Assembly: GCA_001940645.1 (NCBI GenBank)
Contig: MDVS01000006.1
Coordinates: forward strand, 1 to 64,000
Direction of reading: 5' to 3'
DNA length: 64,000 bases
Source: Candidatus Heimdallarchaeota archaeon LC_3
Lineage (GTDB): Archaea; Asgardarchaeota; Heimdallarchaeia; Hodarchaeales; LC-3
Both the position numbers and the translations under genes were made by a program. Shown here in pieces: positions 47,072 to 56,724 of this stretch; position 1 is the stretch's first letter, and each line of letters starts with the position of its first letter. The notes below the pieces were generated by a model. That model saw nothing but the letters and a program-made list of their open reading frames with translations, was not told where the DNA came from and did no database searches.

Positions 47072-47641
47072 ATGAGTGATCCATTTGGTAATGATTTTCC
47101 TAAAGGGAGTCGTCGCGGAGAAAAAGATTTTCCCTATGATGGTGATTTTAATGATTTCTTCAAATATATTCAAAAAATGTTAGAGAATTTTCTTGATTCG
47201 GATTTCTCTTCTGAATTCGAAAAAGCTTTTGAGGGAGGGGGAGACAAACCTTTTGTTTGGGGTTTTTCATTTAACCGGGGGATGGATGGTAAACCAAGAA
47301 TTGAAAAATTTGGTAATCTTCAATCCAATAGACAATCAACTAATAAGGAAGAAATAGGTATTCGAGAACCGCTAACCGATATTATTGAAGAACCAGATCA
47401 AATTAGAGTAATATCTGAACTTCCAGGAGTAGAAAAGGAGGATATTGATTTAAGAACTACAGAATCAAAAATGATTCTGAAAGCTAAAGGAGAATCAAGG
47501 AGAGTATATAAAAAAGAGGTTAAATTCCCTTCAGCTATTTTCCCTGAAAATGGAAAAGCTAAATTCAAGAATGGAGTCTTAGAAATAGTATTTCAACGAA
47601 AGATTAATTCACATAACTCAAAAAAGATTCCTAATAAATAA
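47072..47641 (+). CDS. hsp20: Hsp20/alpha-crystallin small heat-shock protein
   Basis: A 189-residue protein with a variable N-terminal region (residues 1-95, Phe/Gly/Asp-rich) and an alpha-crystallin domain (about 100-180) with the E-L-P-G-V-E-K-E-D-I-D motif and the closing G-K-A-K-F-K-N-G-V-L-E-I strand. It holds unfolding proteins in oligomers. The family's C-terminal I-x-I is only loosely matched (K-K-I-P-N-K). It precedes cdc48 by 135 bases on the same strand, a pairing that makes sense for protein quality control. Confidence 0.9.
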   Translation: MSDPFGNDFPKGSRRGEKDFPYDGDFNDFFKYIQKMLENFLDSDFSSEFEKAFEGGGDKPFVWGFSFNRGMDGKPRIEKFGNLQSNRQSTNKEEIGIREPLTDIIEEPDQIRVISELPGVEKEDIDLRTTESKMILKAKGESRRVYKKEVKFPSAIFPENGKAKFKNGVLEIVFQRKINSHNSKKIPNK

Positions 47642-47776
47642 TAATCTTGACATCTATTGTTGTTAATATCGATGTATTATACAAAAGTCATAATACCAAT
47701 ATCCAATTTATGTAAATAAGTATTCTCAAAATTAATCTAAATTTTTATACTTAATCTCGACTTGATTTTATGAGGA

Positions 47777-50071
47777 ATGTTTTTGGTCGAAGTAGATACC
47801 CTTGAAAATACGGAATTAAAACTTCGTGTTAAAGCAGCTCATTTACCTGATGTAGGCAAAAATATTGTTCGTATTCCAAATCGATACCTAACTGATCTAC
47901 AAACTAAGGAGGGTGACTTAGTAGCTATAGTAGGGAACGAATCTACTACTGTGGTTGCATACAAAGCAACAACAGAGGATGAACCATTCGATATTATAAG
48001 AATGGACGGTAATGTAAGACAAAATAGTTCTTCGTCAATTGATGATTATGTTATAATTAAAAAGACCATTGCTTCTAAAGCAGAAATGATAGAGCTCTCA
48101 CCTTCGGGTCAACATCATTTACGAGGGGCTGAAATGTTTTTCAAAAGAGAGCTTAAGGGTAAACCAGTTTCCTTTGACGATAAAATTAGAATTTCAGTAG
48201 GCAATAGAAAAGTTGAGTATAAAGTAACAAAATTATCTCCTGATGAAACTACTCTTATGGTTACTGATGAAACCGTTGTTCAAATATTAACCTCAAAGAA
48301 AAAAGAAGACAAATCCAGAGGTAAAAAAGGTGAATTTCCATTTCAACATGTAACCTATGAAGACATTGGTGGTATGAAGGAAAATATTGCCATAATAAGG
48401 GAAATGGTAGAATTACCTTTACGATTTCCACAGTTATTTACCAAATTAGGTATTACTCCTCCAAAAGGACTATTATTATATGGACCTCCTGGTACAGGGA
48501 AAACAATTCTTGCTAGAGCTGTAGCAACAGAATCAAAAGCATTTTTCAAATTTCTTTCAGGACCAGAATTGATCTCAAAATTTGCCGGGGAATCAGAAAA
48601 AAAACTAAGGGAAGTTTTTGAGGAATGTAAGAAGAAGTCTCCTAGCATCTTATTTATTGATGAGATTGATTCTTTAGCTCCAAAAAGAGAAGAAAGTTCA
48701 GAGGCGACTTCTCACTTCGTAACCCAGCTTTTAACCTTAATGGATGGAATTGAATCTCGGGGAGAAGTGATAGTAATTGGAGCAACAAATTTACCTAATG
48801 CCATTGATCCTGCTTTGAGAAGACCAGGAAGGATTGATAGAGAAATTGAAATTGGAGTTCCAAATAAAAATGCTCGAAGAGAAATATTGACGGTTCATTC
48901 CCGTAATATGCCCTTAGATGATAGTGTCGATATCAATAAAGTTGCTGAATTGACTTATGGATTTGTTGGTGCAGATATCGCATCATTAGCTCGAGAAGCA
49001 GCTTTTCGTTCTATTAGGAGAGTTCTTCCAAATATTGATTGGGAATCCAAGACCATTCCTGCTAATATCATCGATAGTTTAAAAATTACTATGAATGATT
49101 TTCTTGGCGCTCTATACTCTATGAAACCTAGTGCATTGCGTGAAGTTTATGTAGAGATTCCAGATGTAAGTTGGAGCAATATTGGTGGTATAGATCGTAT
49201 AAAACAGATTTTATTAGAGACAGTAGTCTGGCCTATCAAAATTCCTGATCTTTATAGCCATGTACAAGTAAAACCAAGGGGTTTACTTATTTTCGGTCCT
49301 CCAGGTGTTGGAAAAACTCTTGTGGTAAGAGCTCTCGCTCATGAATCAAAATTCAATCTCATTTTTATAAAAGGCTCTGAGTTTCTTAGTAAATGGGTTG
49401 GGGAAACAGAACATGCTATCCGTGAAACATTTCGCAAAGCTAAACAGGTTTCACCCTGCATAGTATTTTTCGACGAAATTGATGTGTTAACCCCATCAAG
49501 GCAAATTAGTGGTAGTTCTTCTTCTGACAGTCAAGGTGTTCTAGAACGAGTAGTTTCAACAATCCTAACTGAAACAGATAATCTTGATGATTTATCAAAT
49601 GTTTTTCTAATCGCTGCGACAAATCGTCCTGATGTAATAGATCCTGCTTTAATACGTCCTGGCAGAATAGATCGGCTAATTTACATCCCATTACCAAATG
49701 GAGACAATAGATTTAGCATATTAAAAATTTTAACTAAAAAAATGCCTCTCGATTCTGCTGTGGATTTATCTCTTATTGCAGAAAAGACAAAAAATGCCTC
49801 TGGTGCTGATATCCAAGCAATATGTAAATTAGCTGGTGTGTTAGCAATAAGACGATATATGAAAGAAGAAATTTTGGAAAATTTTTCATTAGATGATGAT
49901 ATCTCTGCCTCTGATGTCCAAAAACTTCTTGAAAATAAATCCCTTAAAATTTTTCAGCACGAATTTGATGAATCAATTGATTCACTTGGTTTTATCTCTC
50001 CTGATGATTCACGTATAAGATGTTCTGAAGAATTTGCCCAAAAAAGGGGGATTCTTAATTCTGGAATGTGA
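47777..50071 (+). CDS. cdc48: Cdc48/p97-type AAA+ unfoldase
   Basis: A 764-residue double-AAA+ ATPase, as in archaeal VAT and eukaryotic p97. N-domain 1-185; D1 with G-P-P-G-T-G-K-T and L-F-I-D-E-I-D; D2 with G-P-P-G-V-G-K-T and V-F-F-D-E-I-D; arginine-finger regions R-R-P-G-R-I-D and I-R-P-G-R-I-D. Threads ubiquitylated or damaged proteins for degradation or extraction. ATG at 47777 follows GAGGA. The C-terminus lacks the H-b-Y-x tail seen in archaeal proteasome activators (ends N-S-G-M), so direct proteasome docking by that motif is unlikely. Confidence 0.95.
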   Translation: MFLVEVDTLENTELKLRVKAAHLPDVGKNIVRIPNRYLTDLQTKEGDLVAIVGNESTTVVAYKATTEDEPFDIIRMDGNVRQNSSSSIDDYVIIKKTIASKAEMIELSPSGQHHLRGAEMFFKRELKGKPVSFDDKIRISVGNRKVEYKVTKLSPDETTLMVTDETVVQILTSKKKEDKSRGKKGEFPFQHVTYEDIGGMKENIAIIREMVELPLRFPQLFTKLGITPPKGLLLYGPPGTGKTILARAVATESKAFFKFLSGPELISKFAGESEKKLREVFEECKKKSPSILFIDEIDSLAPKREESSEATSHFVTQLLTLMDGIESRGEVIVIGATNLPNAIDPALRRPGRIDREIEIGVPNKNARREILTVHSRNMPLDDSVDINKVAELTYGFVGADIASLAREAAFRSIRRVLPNIDWESKTIPANIIDSLKITMNDFLGALYSMKPSALREVYVEIPDVSWSNIGGIDRIKQILLETVVWPIKIPDLYSHVQVKPRGLLIFGPPGVGKTLVVRALAHESKFNLIFIKGSEFLSKWVGETEHAIRETFRKAKQVSPCIVFFDEIDVLTPSRQISGSSSSDSQGVLERVVSTILTETDNLDDLSNVFLIAATNRPDVIDPALIRPGRIDRLIYIPLPNGDNRFSILKILTKKMPLDSAVDLSLIAEKTKNASGADIQAICKLAGVLAIRRYMKEEILENFSLDDDISASDVQKLLENKSLKIFQHEFDESIDSLGFISPDDSRIRCSEEFAQKRGILNSGM

Positions 50072-50092
50072 TTTAATTTAAATTTTTCTTTT

Positions 50093-50281
50093 TTATCCTT
50101 TCTGAACCCGATTATCTAATATTTGAGCACAAAAACAATTCATAGAACATTTATATAATAAAGAAACAGTATATTGAGTTTTTTGTCTGAAAATACCACG
50201 TGAACAATAGCAAAGATCAATTTCTTGAAAGTGCGTCGATTTTGGAGCTTCTAATGCCTCTAAAAGTAATTCGATTCTCAT
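50093..50281 (-). CDS. Cysteine-rich small protein, unknown
   Basis: A 62-residue protein (MRIELLLEALEAPKS...). The ATG at 50281 is preceded at five bases by AGAGG, which supports it over the longer frame to 50320. Five cysteines, in C-Y-C and C-S-M-N-C-F-C, suggest a metal site. It sits alone between cdc48 (convergent) and the Gfo/Idh gene. Function unknown. Confidence 0.5.
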   Translation of the reverse strand: MRIELLLEALEAPKSTHFQEIDLCYCSRGIFRQKTQYTVSLLYKCSMNCFCAQILDNRVQKG

Positions 50282-50347
50282 AAATCCTCTTTTACGTATG
50301 TTGAATAAAAGTAGGAGCATACCTCTGTAACAAAAAATTCATACGGT

Positions 50348-51349
50348 TTATGAATAATTTAAATTGAATTGAACAATTTTCTTTTCATAACTCGCTTTTC
50401 TCACTACTTCTACAAGCGAAAAAGCTCTTATTCCAGCATCTATATCGACTAAAGGTTCTTTTTGATTGATTGTATCTAAGAAATTTGTAATTTCTTCAAA
50501 TAAAGGTTCTCCATAAACTTTTATTCTCTCTCCTGATCCAAAAGGGATCGAAATTGATTTGGTATCACCTTTTGCAATCCCTAATTGTCGAATTTCAATG
50601 AATTGATCTAGCAAATCTACCACCATTGTAGCTTTGGTTCCTTCAATTTCAATTTTTCTGGTTTTTCCTGCAAATTCTCTTGACAACAAAAATGTGCAGT
50701 TGATATTATTCCCAGTAAAAACTACTGTCGCGGAATTGATTATATCCTGATGGGTTAATGCACTAGCAATGACTGAAAAATTTCCTGATTTTAGAAACCT
50801 TGAAGCAATATCGAAATCATGAATCCCTATATCTTGAAAAACATCTCCTATTGAATCTAAACGACCATCAGAAACTGCTCCCCGTCTTTGAAAAAGAACT
50901 GATCTAATTTCTCCAACGATATCATTCGTTTTTAATAAATGAAACATTCTTTGTACAACAGGGTTATAAACTTCTATATGTCCCACAGATACTTTTATTT
51001 CGGTCTTTTTTACTTTTTCCTTTAATTTTTCTGCGGCTTCAATACTGTGAGCAATTGGTTTTTCAATTAAGATTGCTTTCAATTGATCATAAGATAGTAA
51101 ATCTTCTGCGACTGAGGTATGATGCTCTGTTGGTGTAGCAATAATTATTCCTTTTATTTCTGGATGTTTTTTCATCATTTCATGATAATCTGTATAAATA
51201 GGTATATTATACTCCTTACCTGCACTTTCAGGAGGAATAACATCGCATACAGCAGTTAATCGACCCAATCTCGATAGAATTCTACAATGATATCGTCCCA
51301 TTCGACCAATACCAATCACAGCAATATTTTTTACCATTTTCCAGTTCAT
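50348..51349 (-). CDS. Gfo/Idh/MocA-family NAD(P)-dependent oxidoreductase
   Basis: A 333-residue enzyme: Rossmann fold with V-I-G-I-G-R-M-G-R-Y-H at the start, the E-K-P-I-A motif near residue 125, and a C-terminal beta-sheet dimer domain with the D-I-G-I-H-D-F-D motif, where the His acts in catalysis. Such enzymes oxidise or epimerise sugars or inositols. Substrate cannot be assigned; the neighbours give no sugar context. Confidence 0.9.
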   Translation of the reverse strand: MNWKMVKNIAVIGIGRMGRYHCRILSRLGRLTAVCDVIPPESAGKEYNIPIYTDYHEMMKKHPEIKGIIIATPTEHHTSVAEDLLSYDQLKAILIEKPIAHSIEAAEKLKEKVKKTEIKVSVGHIEVYNPVVQRMFHLLKTNDIVGEIRSVLFQRRGAVSDGRLDSIGDVFQDIGIHDFDIASRFLKSGNFSVIASALTHQDIINSATVVFTGNNINCTFLLSREFAGKTRKIEIEGTKATMVVDLLDQFIEIRQLGIAKGDTKSISIPFGSGERIKVYGEPLFEEITNFLDTINQKEPLVDIDAGIRAFSLVEVVRKASYEKKIVQFNLNYS

Positions 51350-51521
51350 CTTCTAAATAATTTTGAGTTTTTTTTCTTTTCAATTATTTTTACTTAAGTC
51401 CAATACTTTTAAGTGGAGTTACATAAATTTGAAAAAGGTTTTATTTACAAAATCATTTTTGAGAATTTATTTCTCATTATTCCTATTTTAAAATAGATTA
51501 TTACTCTTTCTAGATAATATT

Positions 51522-52919
51522 TTATGCTATTTTGACTGGTTCAAGAAGTTCCATCTGTTCTATAATATTTCCATTTTTCTTTTCAAAAAATTTCTTGAAC
51601 TCTTTCTGTGCACTAAGGGATCCATGTATCATAAAAATTCTAGAAGGTTTTGTGGCTTGAATTAAATCAATAATACCGTTCCTCGAGCTATGTCCACTGA
51701 AATGGAATGTTTCCACTTCTAATTGAAGATTTAAATTTATTGATTCCCCCCAAGGTGTTGTAAAATTAAATTTTCTCAACCCATTTTGAATATCTCTTCC
51801 AACCGTTTCGAGTGCCTGATATCCAACAATTGCCATTGTATCAGCAGGATTTTTTTGATATTTAAGATAAGAATATAAAGGGCCCCCTTCAACCATTCCG
51901 CTTGTTGAAAGAATGATTTTTCTCTTGTTAGAAATCATAATTTTTTTTCTAAAAGTTTCCATGTTACCATTTATAGTTTCTCTTGAAATCATTTGTAAAT
52001 TTCTATGATCAAAAGGAGAGTCACCATAATTCCTATCGTGAAATTTAGTGATCGCTTTTTCTGATACCCAATTGCTATTGAAGTATTTCTCATATATTCT
52101 ATTCATTTTCAGAATCATTCCATCAACTACAAGCGGAAAAGATGAAAGAAATTCATTTAAATGATCAATCAAATAGAATTGCATTTCTTGAGATCTCCCA
52201 AGAGCAAAACTAGGGATTATCATTTTTCCTCCGCGTTTATAGGTGGAATAAATTGTATCAAGTAAGGAATTTATTACATTTTCTCTATTTGGTACAATTC
52301 TCTCAGCATTTGTAGTTTCTGTAAGTAGAACATCAATTTCTTCGTCTGGAAGAGCATATTTATTGTGGAAAGGAGTTTCTTGATCATTAATATCACCAGT
52401 ATATAAAACTGAAACCCCATCAAAATTTACCCTAATTAGACAAGAACCCAATATATGTCCTGCGTCATAAAATTTTGCAAATACTCCTTCACAAATTTTA
52501 ATTTCTGTTTCATAATTAAATCCTTTTACTCTAGATAATGCTTTTTTCATGTCCTCCTCGTTATAATGATAGCGTCCCTCAATTTTGATATGATCCATCC
52601 ATAATATTTTGATGATGTCAATTGTTGGTTTCGTTGTATAGACATATCCATCAAAACCGTGATGAAATAATGCTGGTATAAAACCTGAGTGATCTATGTG
52701 CGCATGTGATAATAGCACTGCTTCAATTTGATCGGCTATTTCCAGTATTTCTTTCGGACCATCGCTTTTTTTTCCTGATCTTCGTGAATAAATTTGTATT
52801 CCACAATCTAATAAGACATTTCTTCCCTGATTATCTGACAAAAGGAATGCTGATTTCCCAATGTTTTGAGCCGCTCCATAACTTGTGATTGTCAATCCGG
52901 TGTTTTTAAGCTTGTTCAT
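51522..52919 (-). CDS. Beta-CASP metallo-beta-lactamase ribonuclease (CPSF73/IntS11-like)
   Basis: A 465-residue MBL with a beta-CASP insert. H-A-H-I-D-H-S-G is the metal site, D-A-G-H-I-L-G-S motif 3, Y-T-G-D-I-N motif 4; beta-CASP motifs appear as L-T-E-T-T-N (A), P-S-F-A-L-G-R-S-Q-E-M (near motif B) and F-S-G-H-S-S-R-N-G (C). It is an RNA endo/5'-exonuclease of the aCPSF2/RNase J-related type, without the KH domains of aCPSF1. Start MNKLKNTGL at ATG. Stand-alone gene; likely in RNA processing or turnover. Confidence 0.9.
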   Translation of the reverse strand: MNKLKNTGLTITSYGAAQNIGKSAFLLSDNQGRNVLLDCGIQIYSRRSGKKSDGPKEILEIADQIEAVLLSHAHIDHSGFIPALFHHGFDGYVYTTKPTIDIIKILWMDHIKIEGRYHYNEEDMKKALSRVKGFNYETEIKICEGVFAKFYDAGHILGSCLIRVNFDGVSVLYTGDINDQETPFHNKYALPDEEIDVLLTETTNAERIVPNRENVINSLLDTIYSTYKRGGKMIIPSFALGRSQEMQFYLIDHLNEFLSSFPLVVDGMILKMNRIYEKYFNSNWVSEKAITKFHDRNYGDSPFDHRNLQMISRETINGNMETFRKKIMISNKRKIILSTSGMVEGGPLYSYLKYQKNPADTMAIVGYQALETVGRDIQNGLRKFNFTTPWGESINLNLQLEVETFHFSGHSSRNGIIDLIQATKPSRIFMIHGSLSAQKEFKKFFEKKNGNIIEQMELLEPVKIA

Positions 52920-53140
52920 GTATATTATGTCCGAAAATAGCTTGTGTATTTTGATCCTTTATGAAATTAAAATAAAAATAAGGTATTAAATCCACTTATA
53001 ATAAAAGGACATTTTTAATAGTAAAAAATTTATGTTTCTTTCAAAAAAATAAATCAAGAATATCAAAGATTACTAAATAAAGAGATTAATATTTATTTTT
53101 TATTTTTTATATGGTTCTTGTTCAGTATAGTTGATTTTGC

Positions 53141-53848
53141 ATGGGATTACGGCGTATTGAAGATAAATTGGCTAAAGAAGCAGCATTAAGAGAACAGGGG
53201 GCAGATTATGCTATGAAAGAACTGGAAGATATGATTGATAATCTTAAGGATCTTCATAATCAATTAAAACAAATTGAAAAGAAGTATGGTGATAAACTGA
53301 AAAATCCTGTTATTTCAGCAAAATTAATGAATATTCGGGAAGAACTTGGCTTACCAACTGCGATAGGAGCATTTAAACCTAAATCTAAACCCGGCTTGGT
53401 CGATAAATTATCAGGAGGGGGATTTTTTGAACAACTTGCTTTACAAATCTTGGAAATAGGTCAGGAATCAATTCCGAAAACTGGGGGAACTCTTTCTTAT
53501 GCTGATTTAGTAAAAAAGATTCAAGAACGATATTCTGGGTATGTAATTTCTCTTGAAGAAATGGGAAAAGCCATAACAATATTGTTAAAACATGACTTAC
53601 TTATTCGTGTCGAGAAAATAGGTGGTATTAAAATTTTGGTTTTTGCTGAATCTGATTCTCCTGATTTAGAGACAATCATGAAAATTGCAATTAAGAATAA
53701 GGGTCAACTTTCGCGAGAACGTATTTTAATAGAAACTGGTTGGAAACTGAATCGAATAAACCGTGCTTTAGAATCACTTGAAGAAAAAGAACTTTTGGAA
53801 AAAATAGATTCAGTTGAAGGAATCCAGTATTATTTCCCAGGAGTTTAA
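53141..53848 (+). CDS. vps22: ESCRT-II Vps22/EAP30-like protein
   Basis: A 235-residue protein. An N-terminal helical hairpin (residues ~10-70) leads to two winged-helix domains. The hallmark segments are N-I-R-E-E-L-G-L-P near residue 65, G-G-G-F-F-E-Q-L-A-L-Q-I-L-E-I near 90 and G-G-I-K-I-L-V-F near 165, matching EAP30/Vps22. In eukaryotes Vps22 joins Vps36 and two Vps25 to bind ubiquitylated cargo and nucleate ESCRT-III. First gene of the ESCRT cluster, all plus strand. Confidence 0.9.
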   Translation: MGLRRIEDKLAKEAALREQGADYAMKELEDMIDNLKDLHNQLKQIEKKYGDKLKNPVISAKLMNIREELGLPTAIGAFKPKSKPGLVDKLSGGGFFEQLALQILEIGQESIPKTGGTLSYADLVKKIQERYSGYVISLEEMGKAITILLKHDLLIRVEKIGGIKILVFAESDSPDLETIMKIAIKNKGQLSRERILIETGWKLNRINRALESLEEKELLEKIDSVEGIQYYFPGV

Positions 53849-54061
53849 CATTTTATTTTACTTTTTATACTTATTTTTTTCTGGATTAATGAAGTAAGTT
53901 TACTGATGAAAATTCTTTGAGCCAAGAAACAAATATTAATATAATTGATTTGAACACATATAATTATAATACCATTAGTATTTAACAATTAATTTCATTA
54001 TAATAAAGAAATTATCTTTATAACAAAAATATTATCAATTAAATATATAATTTATTACAAA

Positions 54062-54760
54062 ATGAGTTGTTTTTGTATGTCTGGATTTAGAAGATTTATA
54101 ACCGGGAGGAAACCAAAAAAAAGCTCTGAAACAGTAGCTCTACTTAGGAAACGAACGAATAAACTGCAAATAAGAGCTAGAGCACTCAAACGAATGAGTC
54201 AGGATGAAAGGGGCAATGCTAAACAATTTTTAAAAGAGGGGAACAAATCTGCTGCCCAGCAATCACTTTTACGAAGAAAAAGATTCCAGAAAGATCTAAC
54301 AGATATATATAAAAAGGCTGCTCTTGTCCAAAACATAATTACTGGAATCAGTAATGCAGCTGACAATGTAGAAATGGTTAAAGAATTACATCAAGCTTCT
54401 AACGTAATGTCTGATCTCAATAGACAAGCTAATCCAGAAAAAACTGATGAAGTTATGATGAATCTTGAAACAAGCATGGAAGAATCCGATTATGTTTCTG
54501 AAAGATTAACAGATTCCTCTTTAATCGATTCAGAATTAGACCTTGATGTTGATGTTGGAGAACTTGATGGCGAGCTTTCTGCATTAATGGCGGAAATTGA
54601 AGAAGAGGCTGGTATACCTTCATCAGAACGAGTTAAATCTAAAATAGCAAGACCAGTAGAGGTTGCGGATTTGCCTGAACCAGCTTCTGATCCACGCGAA
54701 AAAGAAATTAAAGATGAAATTGCTCGTATTAAACAAGAAATGGAATCAGAATTAAAATAA
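54062..54760 (+). CDS. ESCRT-III subunit, Vps20/32/60 class
   Basis: A 232-residue Snf7-fold protein: a basic N-terminal helix pair (K-R-T-N-K-L-Q-I-R-A-R-A-L-K-R), a helical core to residue ~150 and an acidic C-terminal tail. The tail has D-L-P-E-P-A-S-D-P near residue 200, like a MIM2 element, followed by a terminal helix E-K-E-I-K-D-E-I-A-R-I-K that only loosely matches MIM1. The class call relative to the next gene is inference from this tail. ATG at 54077 (MSGFRRF) is an alternative start. ESCRT-III polymers remodel membranes in division and budding. Confidence 0.88.
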   Translation: MSCFCMSGFRRFITGRKPKKSSETVALLRKRTNKLQIRARALKRMSQDERGNAKQFLKEGNKSAAQQSLLRRKRFQKDLTDIYKKAALVQNIITGISNAADNVEMVKELHQASNVMSDLNRQANPEKTDEVMMNLETSMEESDYVSERLTDSSLIDSELDLDVDVGELDGELSALMAEIEEEAGIPSSERVKSKIARPVEVADLPEPASDPREKEIKDEIARIKQEMESELK

Positions 54761-54853
54761 TAAAAATGTAAATATCAAACAAAAACAAAATTAAAAACAA
54801 AATTTTTCCTGAATTTTTAAAATGAGCACTAATTTAATTGGAAGTCAAATAAT

Positions 54854-55438
54854 ATGGGTAGAATGCCTTTACAGAAATGGATAATCAACATGAGGATGGT
54901 AGAGAAACGCCTCGAAAGACAACGACGTAAGATGAAGAAAGATGAACAAAAAATGATGCGGGAGGTCAAGCAAGCTATCGAAAATGATGATATGAATGGT
55001 GCAAAGCTCTTTGCTAAAGATATTGCAAGAAATAGAAAAATGGCTCATAATCTTCAAAAATTACGTTCTCAAGTAAAAGGGATCGGATACAAACTCGAAC
55101 AAGCATCAGCTGTACAAACTATTAGTGGAGATTTACGTGGATTAGTGAGAACTCTAGGCAAAATTAACAGGCAGATCGCTATCCCTCAAATGGAAAACAT
55201 TCTTTTTGCGATGGAAAACGAAATTGAGACTTTGAACTTAACTACAGAGACCTTGGATGAAGGTCTCGAAGCTGTCGGAGCTACTGATGATGATGTGGGC
55301 GTAGATAGTGAAGCAAGTCAAATCATTGAAGAAATTCAAACAGCTGGAGCTGTTAAATCAGGATTACCGGTTCCTGCCGATTCTCGTGAAAAAGAAATCA
55401 ATTCTCGATTGGAAAAACTTAAAGGAGATAAAAAATAG
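54854..55438 (+). CDS. ESCRT-III subunit, Vps2/24/46 class
   Basis: A 194-residue Snf7-fold protein with a strongly basic N-terminus (K-R-L-E-R-Q-R-R-K-M-K-K) and helical core. The C-terminus carries G-L-P-V-P-A then E-K-E-I-N-S-R-L-E-K-L-K, a near-perfect MIM1 (E-x-x-I-x-x-R-L-x-x-L-K) for the Vps4 MIT domain. Separated by ~93 bases from the previous ESCRT-III gene and ~70 from vps4. This arrangement lets Vps4 pull this subunit from the polymer. Confidence 0.9.
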   Translation: MGRMPLQKWIINMRMVEKRLERQRRKMKKDEQKMMREVKQAIENDDMNGAKLFAKDIARNRKMAHNLQKLRSQVKGIGYKLEQASAVQTISGDLRGLVRTLGKINRQIAIPQMENILFAMENEIETLNLTTETLDEGLEAVGATDDDVGVDSEASQIIEEIQTAGAVKSGLPVPADSREKEINSRLEKLKGDKK

Positions 55439-55508
55439 TTCCAATTCAGCTAGTCTTTTTTCATCTTATTTTTACAATTTATTCATATATTTATTATGAG
55501 GTTACGAA

Positions 55509-56660
55509 GTGTCATCTGGTCGGATAGATCTATTGAATCAGGCAAGGGAAGATGCAAAAACAGCTGTTGAACTAGATAAGGCTGGTCGCGGGAAGGAAGC
55601 CATTAATTATTATGTTCGTGCAGCTGAAAATTTACAGCATGTTTTTAGATTCACCCACGACGAAAAAATGAAACAAACGTATTACGATAGAATTCTTGGA
55701 TATTTAAACCGTGCAGAAGAATTAAAAGCACATCCTGAAGGTAAATCTTCAACAAAGACAGGTAAAAATGGTAAAGATGACTCTGATTCCGAACTTTCAT
55801 CTGCCATTGAAGGAACCATTATCCGAGAAAAACCGAACGTAAAATGGGATGATGTAGCAAATCTGGTAGAAGCGAAATTAGCTTTGCGAGAAGCAATTAT
55901 TTTACCTATGGCTCGTCCAGACTTGTTTACTGGTGCAAGAAAACCTTGGAAAGGAATTCTCATGTTTGGTCCTCCAGGTTGTGGAAAAACTTATTTAGCT
56001 AAAGCAGTAGCTTCAGAAGTTGATGCAACCTTTTTTTCGATATCTGCTGCTAATATTGTGTCAAAATGGTTAGGAGAAGCAGAAAAATTAGTTAAACAAC
56101 TCTATGATTCAGCAAGAAAAGAAGCTCCATCTATTATCTTTTTTGATGAAGTCGATAGTTTGGTCTCATCGCGTGGTGGTGGCGAGAATGAGGCTATGCG
56201 TAGAGTAAAGACACAGTTAATGCAAGCTATCGAAGGAATCGGTACTGGGGATGAATTAATTGTAACTATAGGAGCTACTAATCTTCCTTGGGAATTGGAT
56301 CCGGCAATGCGTAGAAGATTTGAGAAAAGAATTATGATCACACTTCCAGATGAAGAAGCTAGATCAATTATGTTTAAAATTCATACCCGAGGTGTAGAAT
56401 TAGATGCTATTGATTTTGATATGCTTGGAAAACTTTCTGTAGGATTTTCTGCAGCAGATATTGCATTAATTTGCCGAGAAGCATTACTATTTCCCATTAG
56501 AGAAATGGACGTCTCAGGTTTACTGCAAAATAAGGATTTAAATCCAAGAAATCCACAAATGGTCGATTTTGAAAATGCGTTAGTACGAATAAAACCCACA
56601 GTTGCTCCCGAAGAATTAGCAAATTATAATGAATGGGCCGAAGATTTCGGAAATGTATAA
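55509..56660 (+). CDS. vps4: Vps4 AAA-ATPase
   Basis: A 383-residue protein with an N-terminal MIT three-helix domain (residues 1-75), linker, and single AAA+ domain: F-G-P-P-G-C-G-K-T (Walker A), I-F-F-D-E-V-D (Walker B) and M-R-R-R-F-E-K-R-I arginine finger region. It disassembles ESCRT-III filaments. GTG start after GAGG. C-terminus has a Vps4-type helix; the terminal E-W-A-E-D-F-G matches the eukaryotic Vps4 end. Family-typical pore loop K-W-L-G-E-A-E is present. Confidence 0.97.
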   Translation: MSSGRIDLLNQAREDAKTAVELDKAGRGKEAINYYVRAAENLQHVFRFTHDEKMKQTYYDRILGYLNRAEELKAHPEGKSSTKTGKNGKDDSDSELSSAIEGTIIREKPNVKWDDVANLVEAKLALREAIILPMARPDLFTGARKPWKGILMFGPPGCGKTYLAKAVASEVDATFFSISAANIVSKWLGEAEKLVKQLYDSARKEAPSIIFFDEVDSLVSSRGGGENEAMRRVKTQLMQAIEGIGTGDELIVTIGATNLPWELDPAMRRRFEKRIMITLPDEEARSIMFKIHTRGVELDAIDFDMLGKLSVGFSAADIALICREALLFPIREMDVSGLLQNKDLNPRNPQMVDFENALVRIKPTVAPEELANYNEWAEDFGNV

Positions 56661-56724
56661 TTTTTCTCACTTTTATTTAAATTTTTTCCCTGTTTTCGTT
56701 TTCTAAATATTTTGTGGTGTAGAA

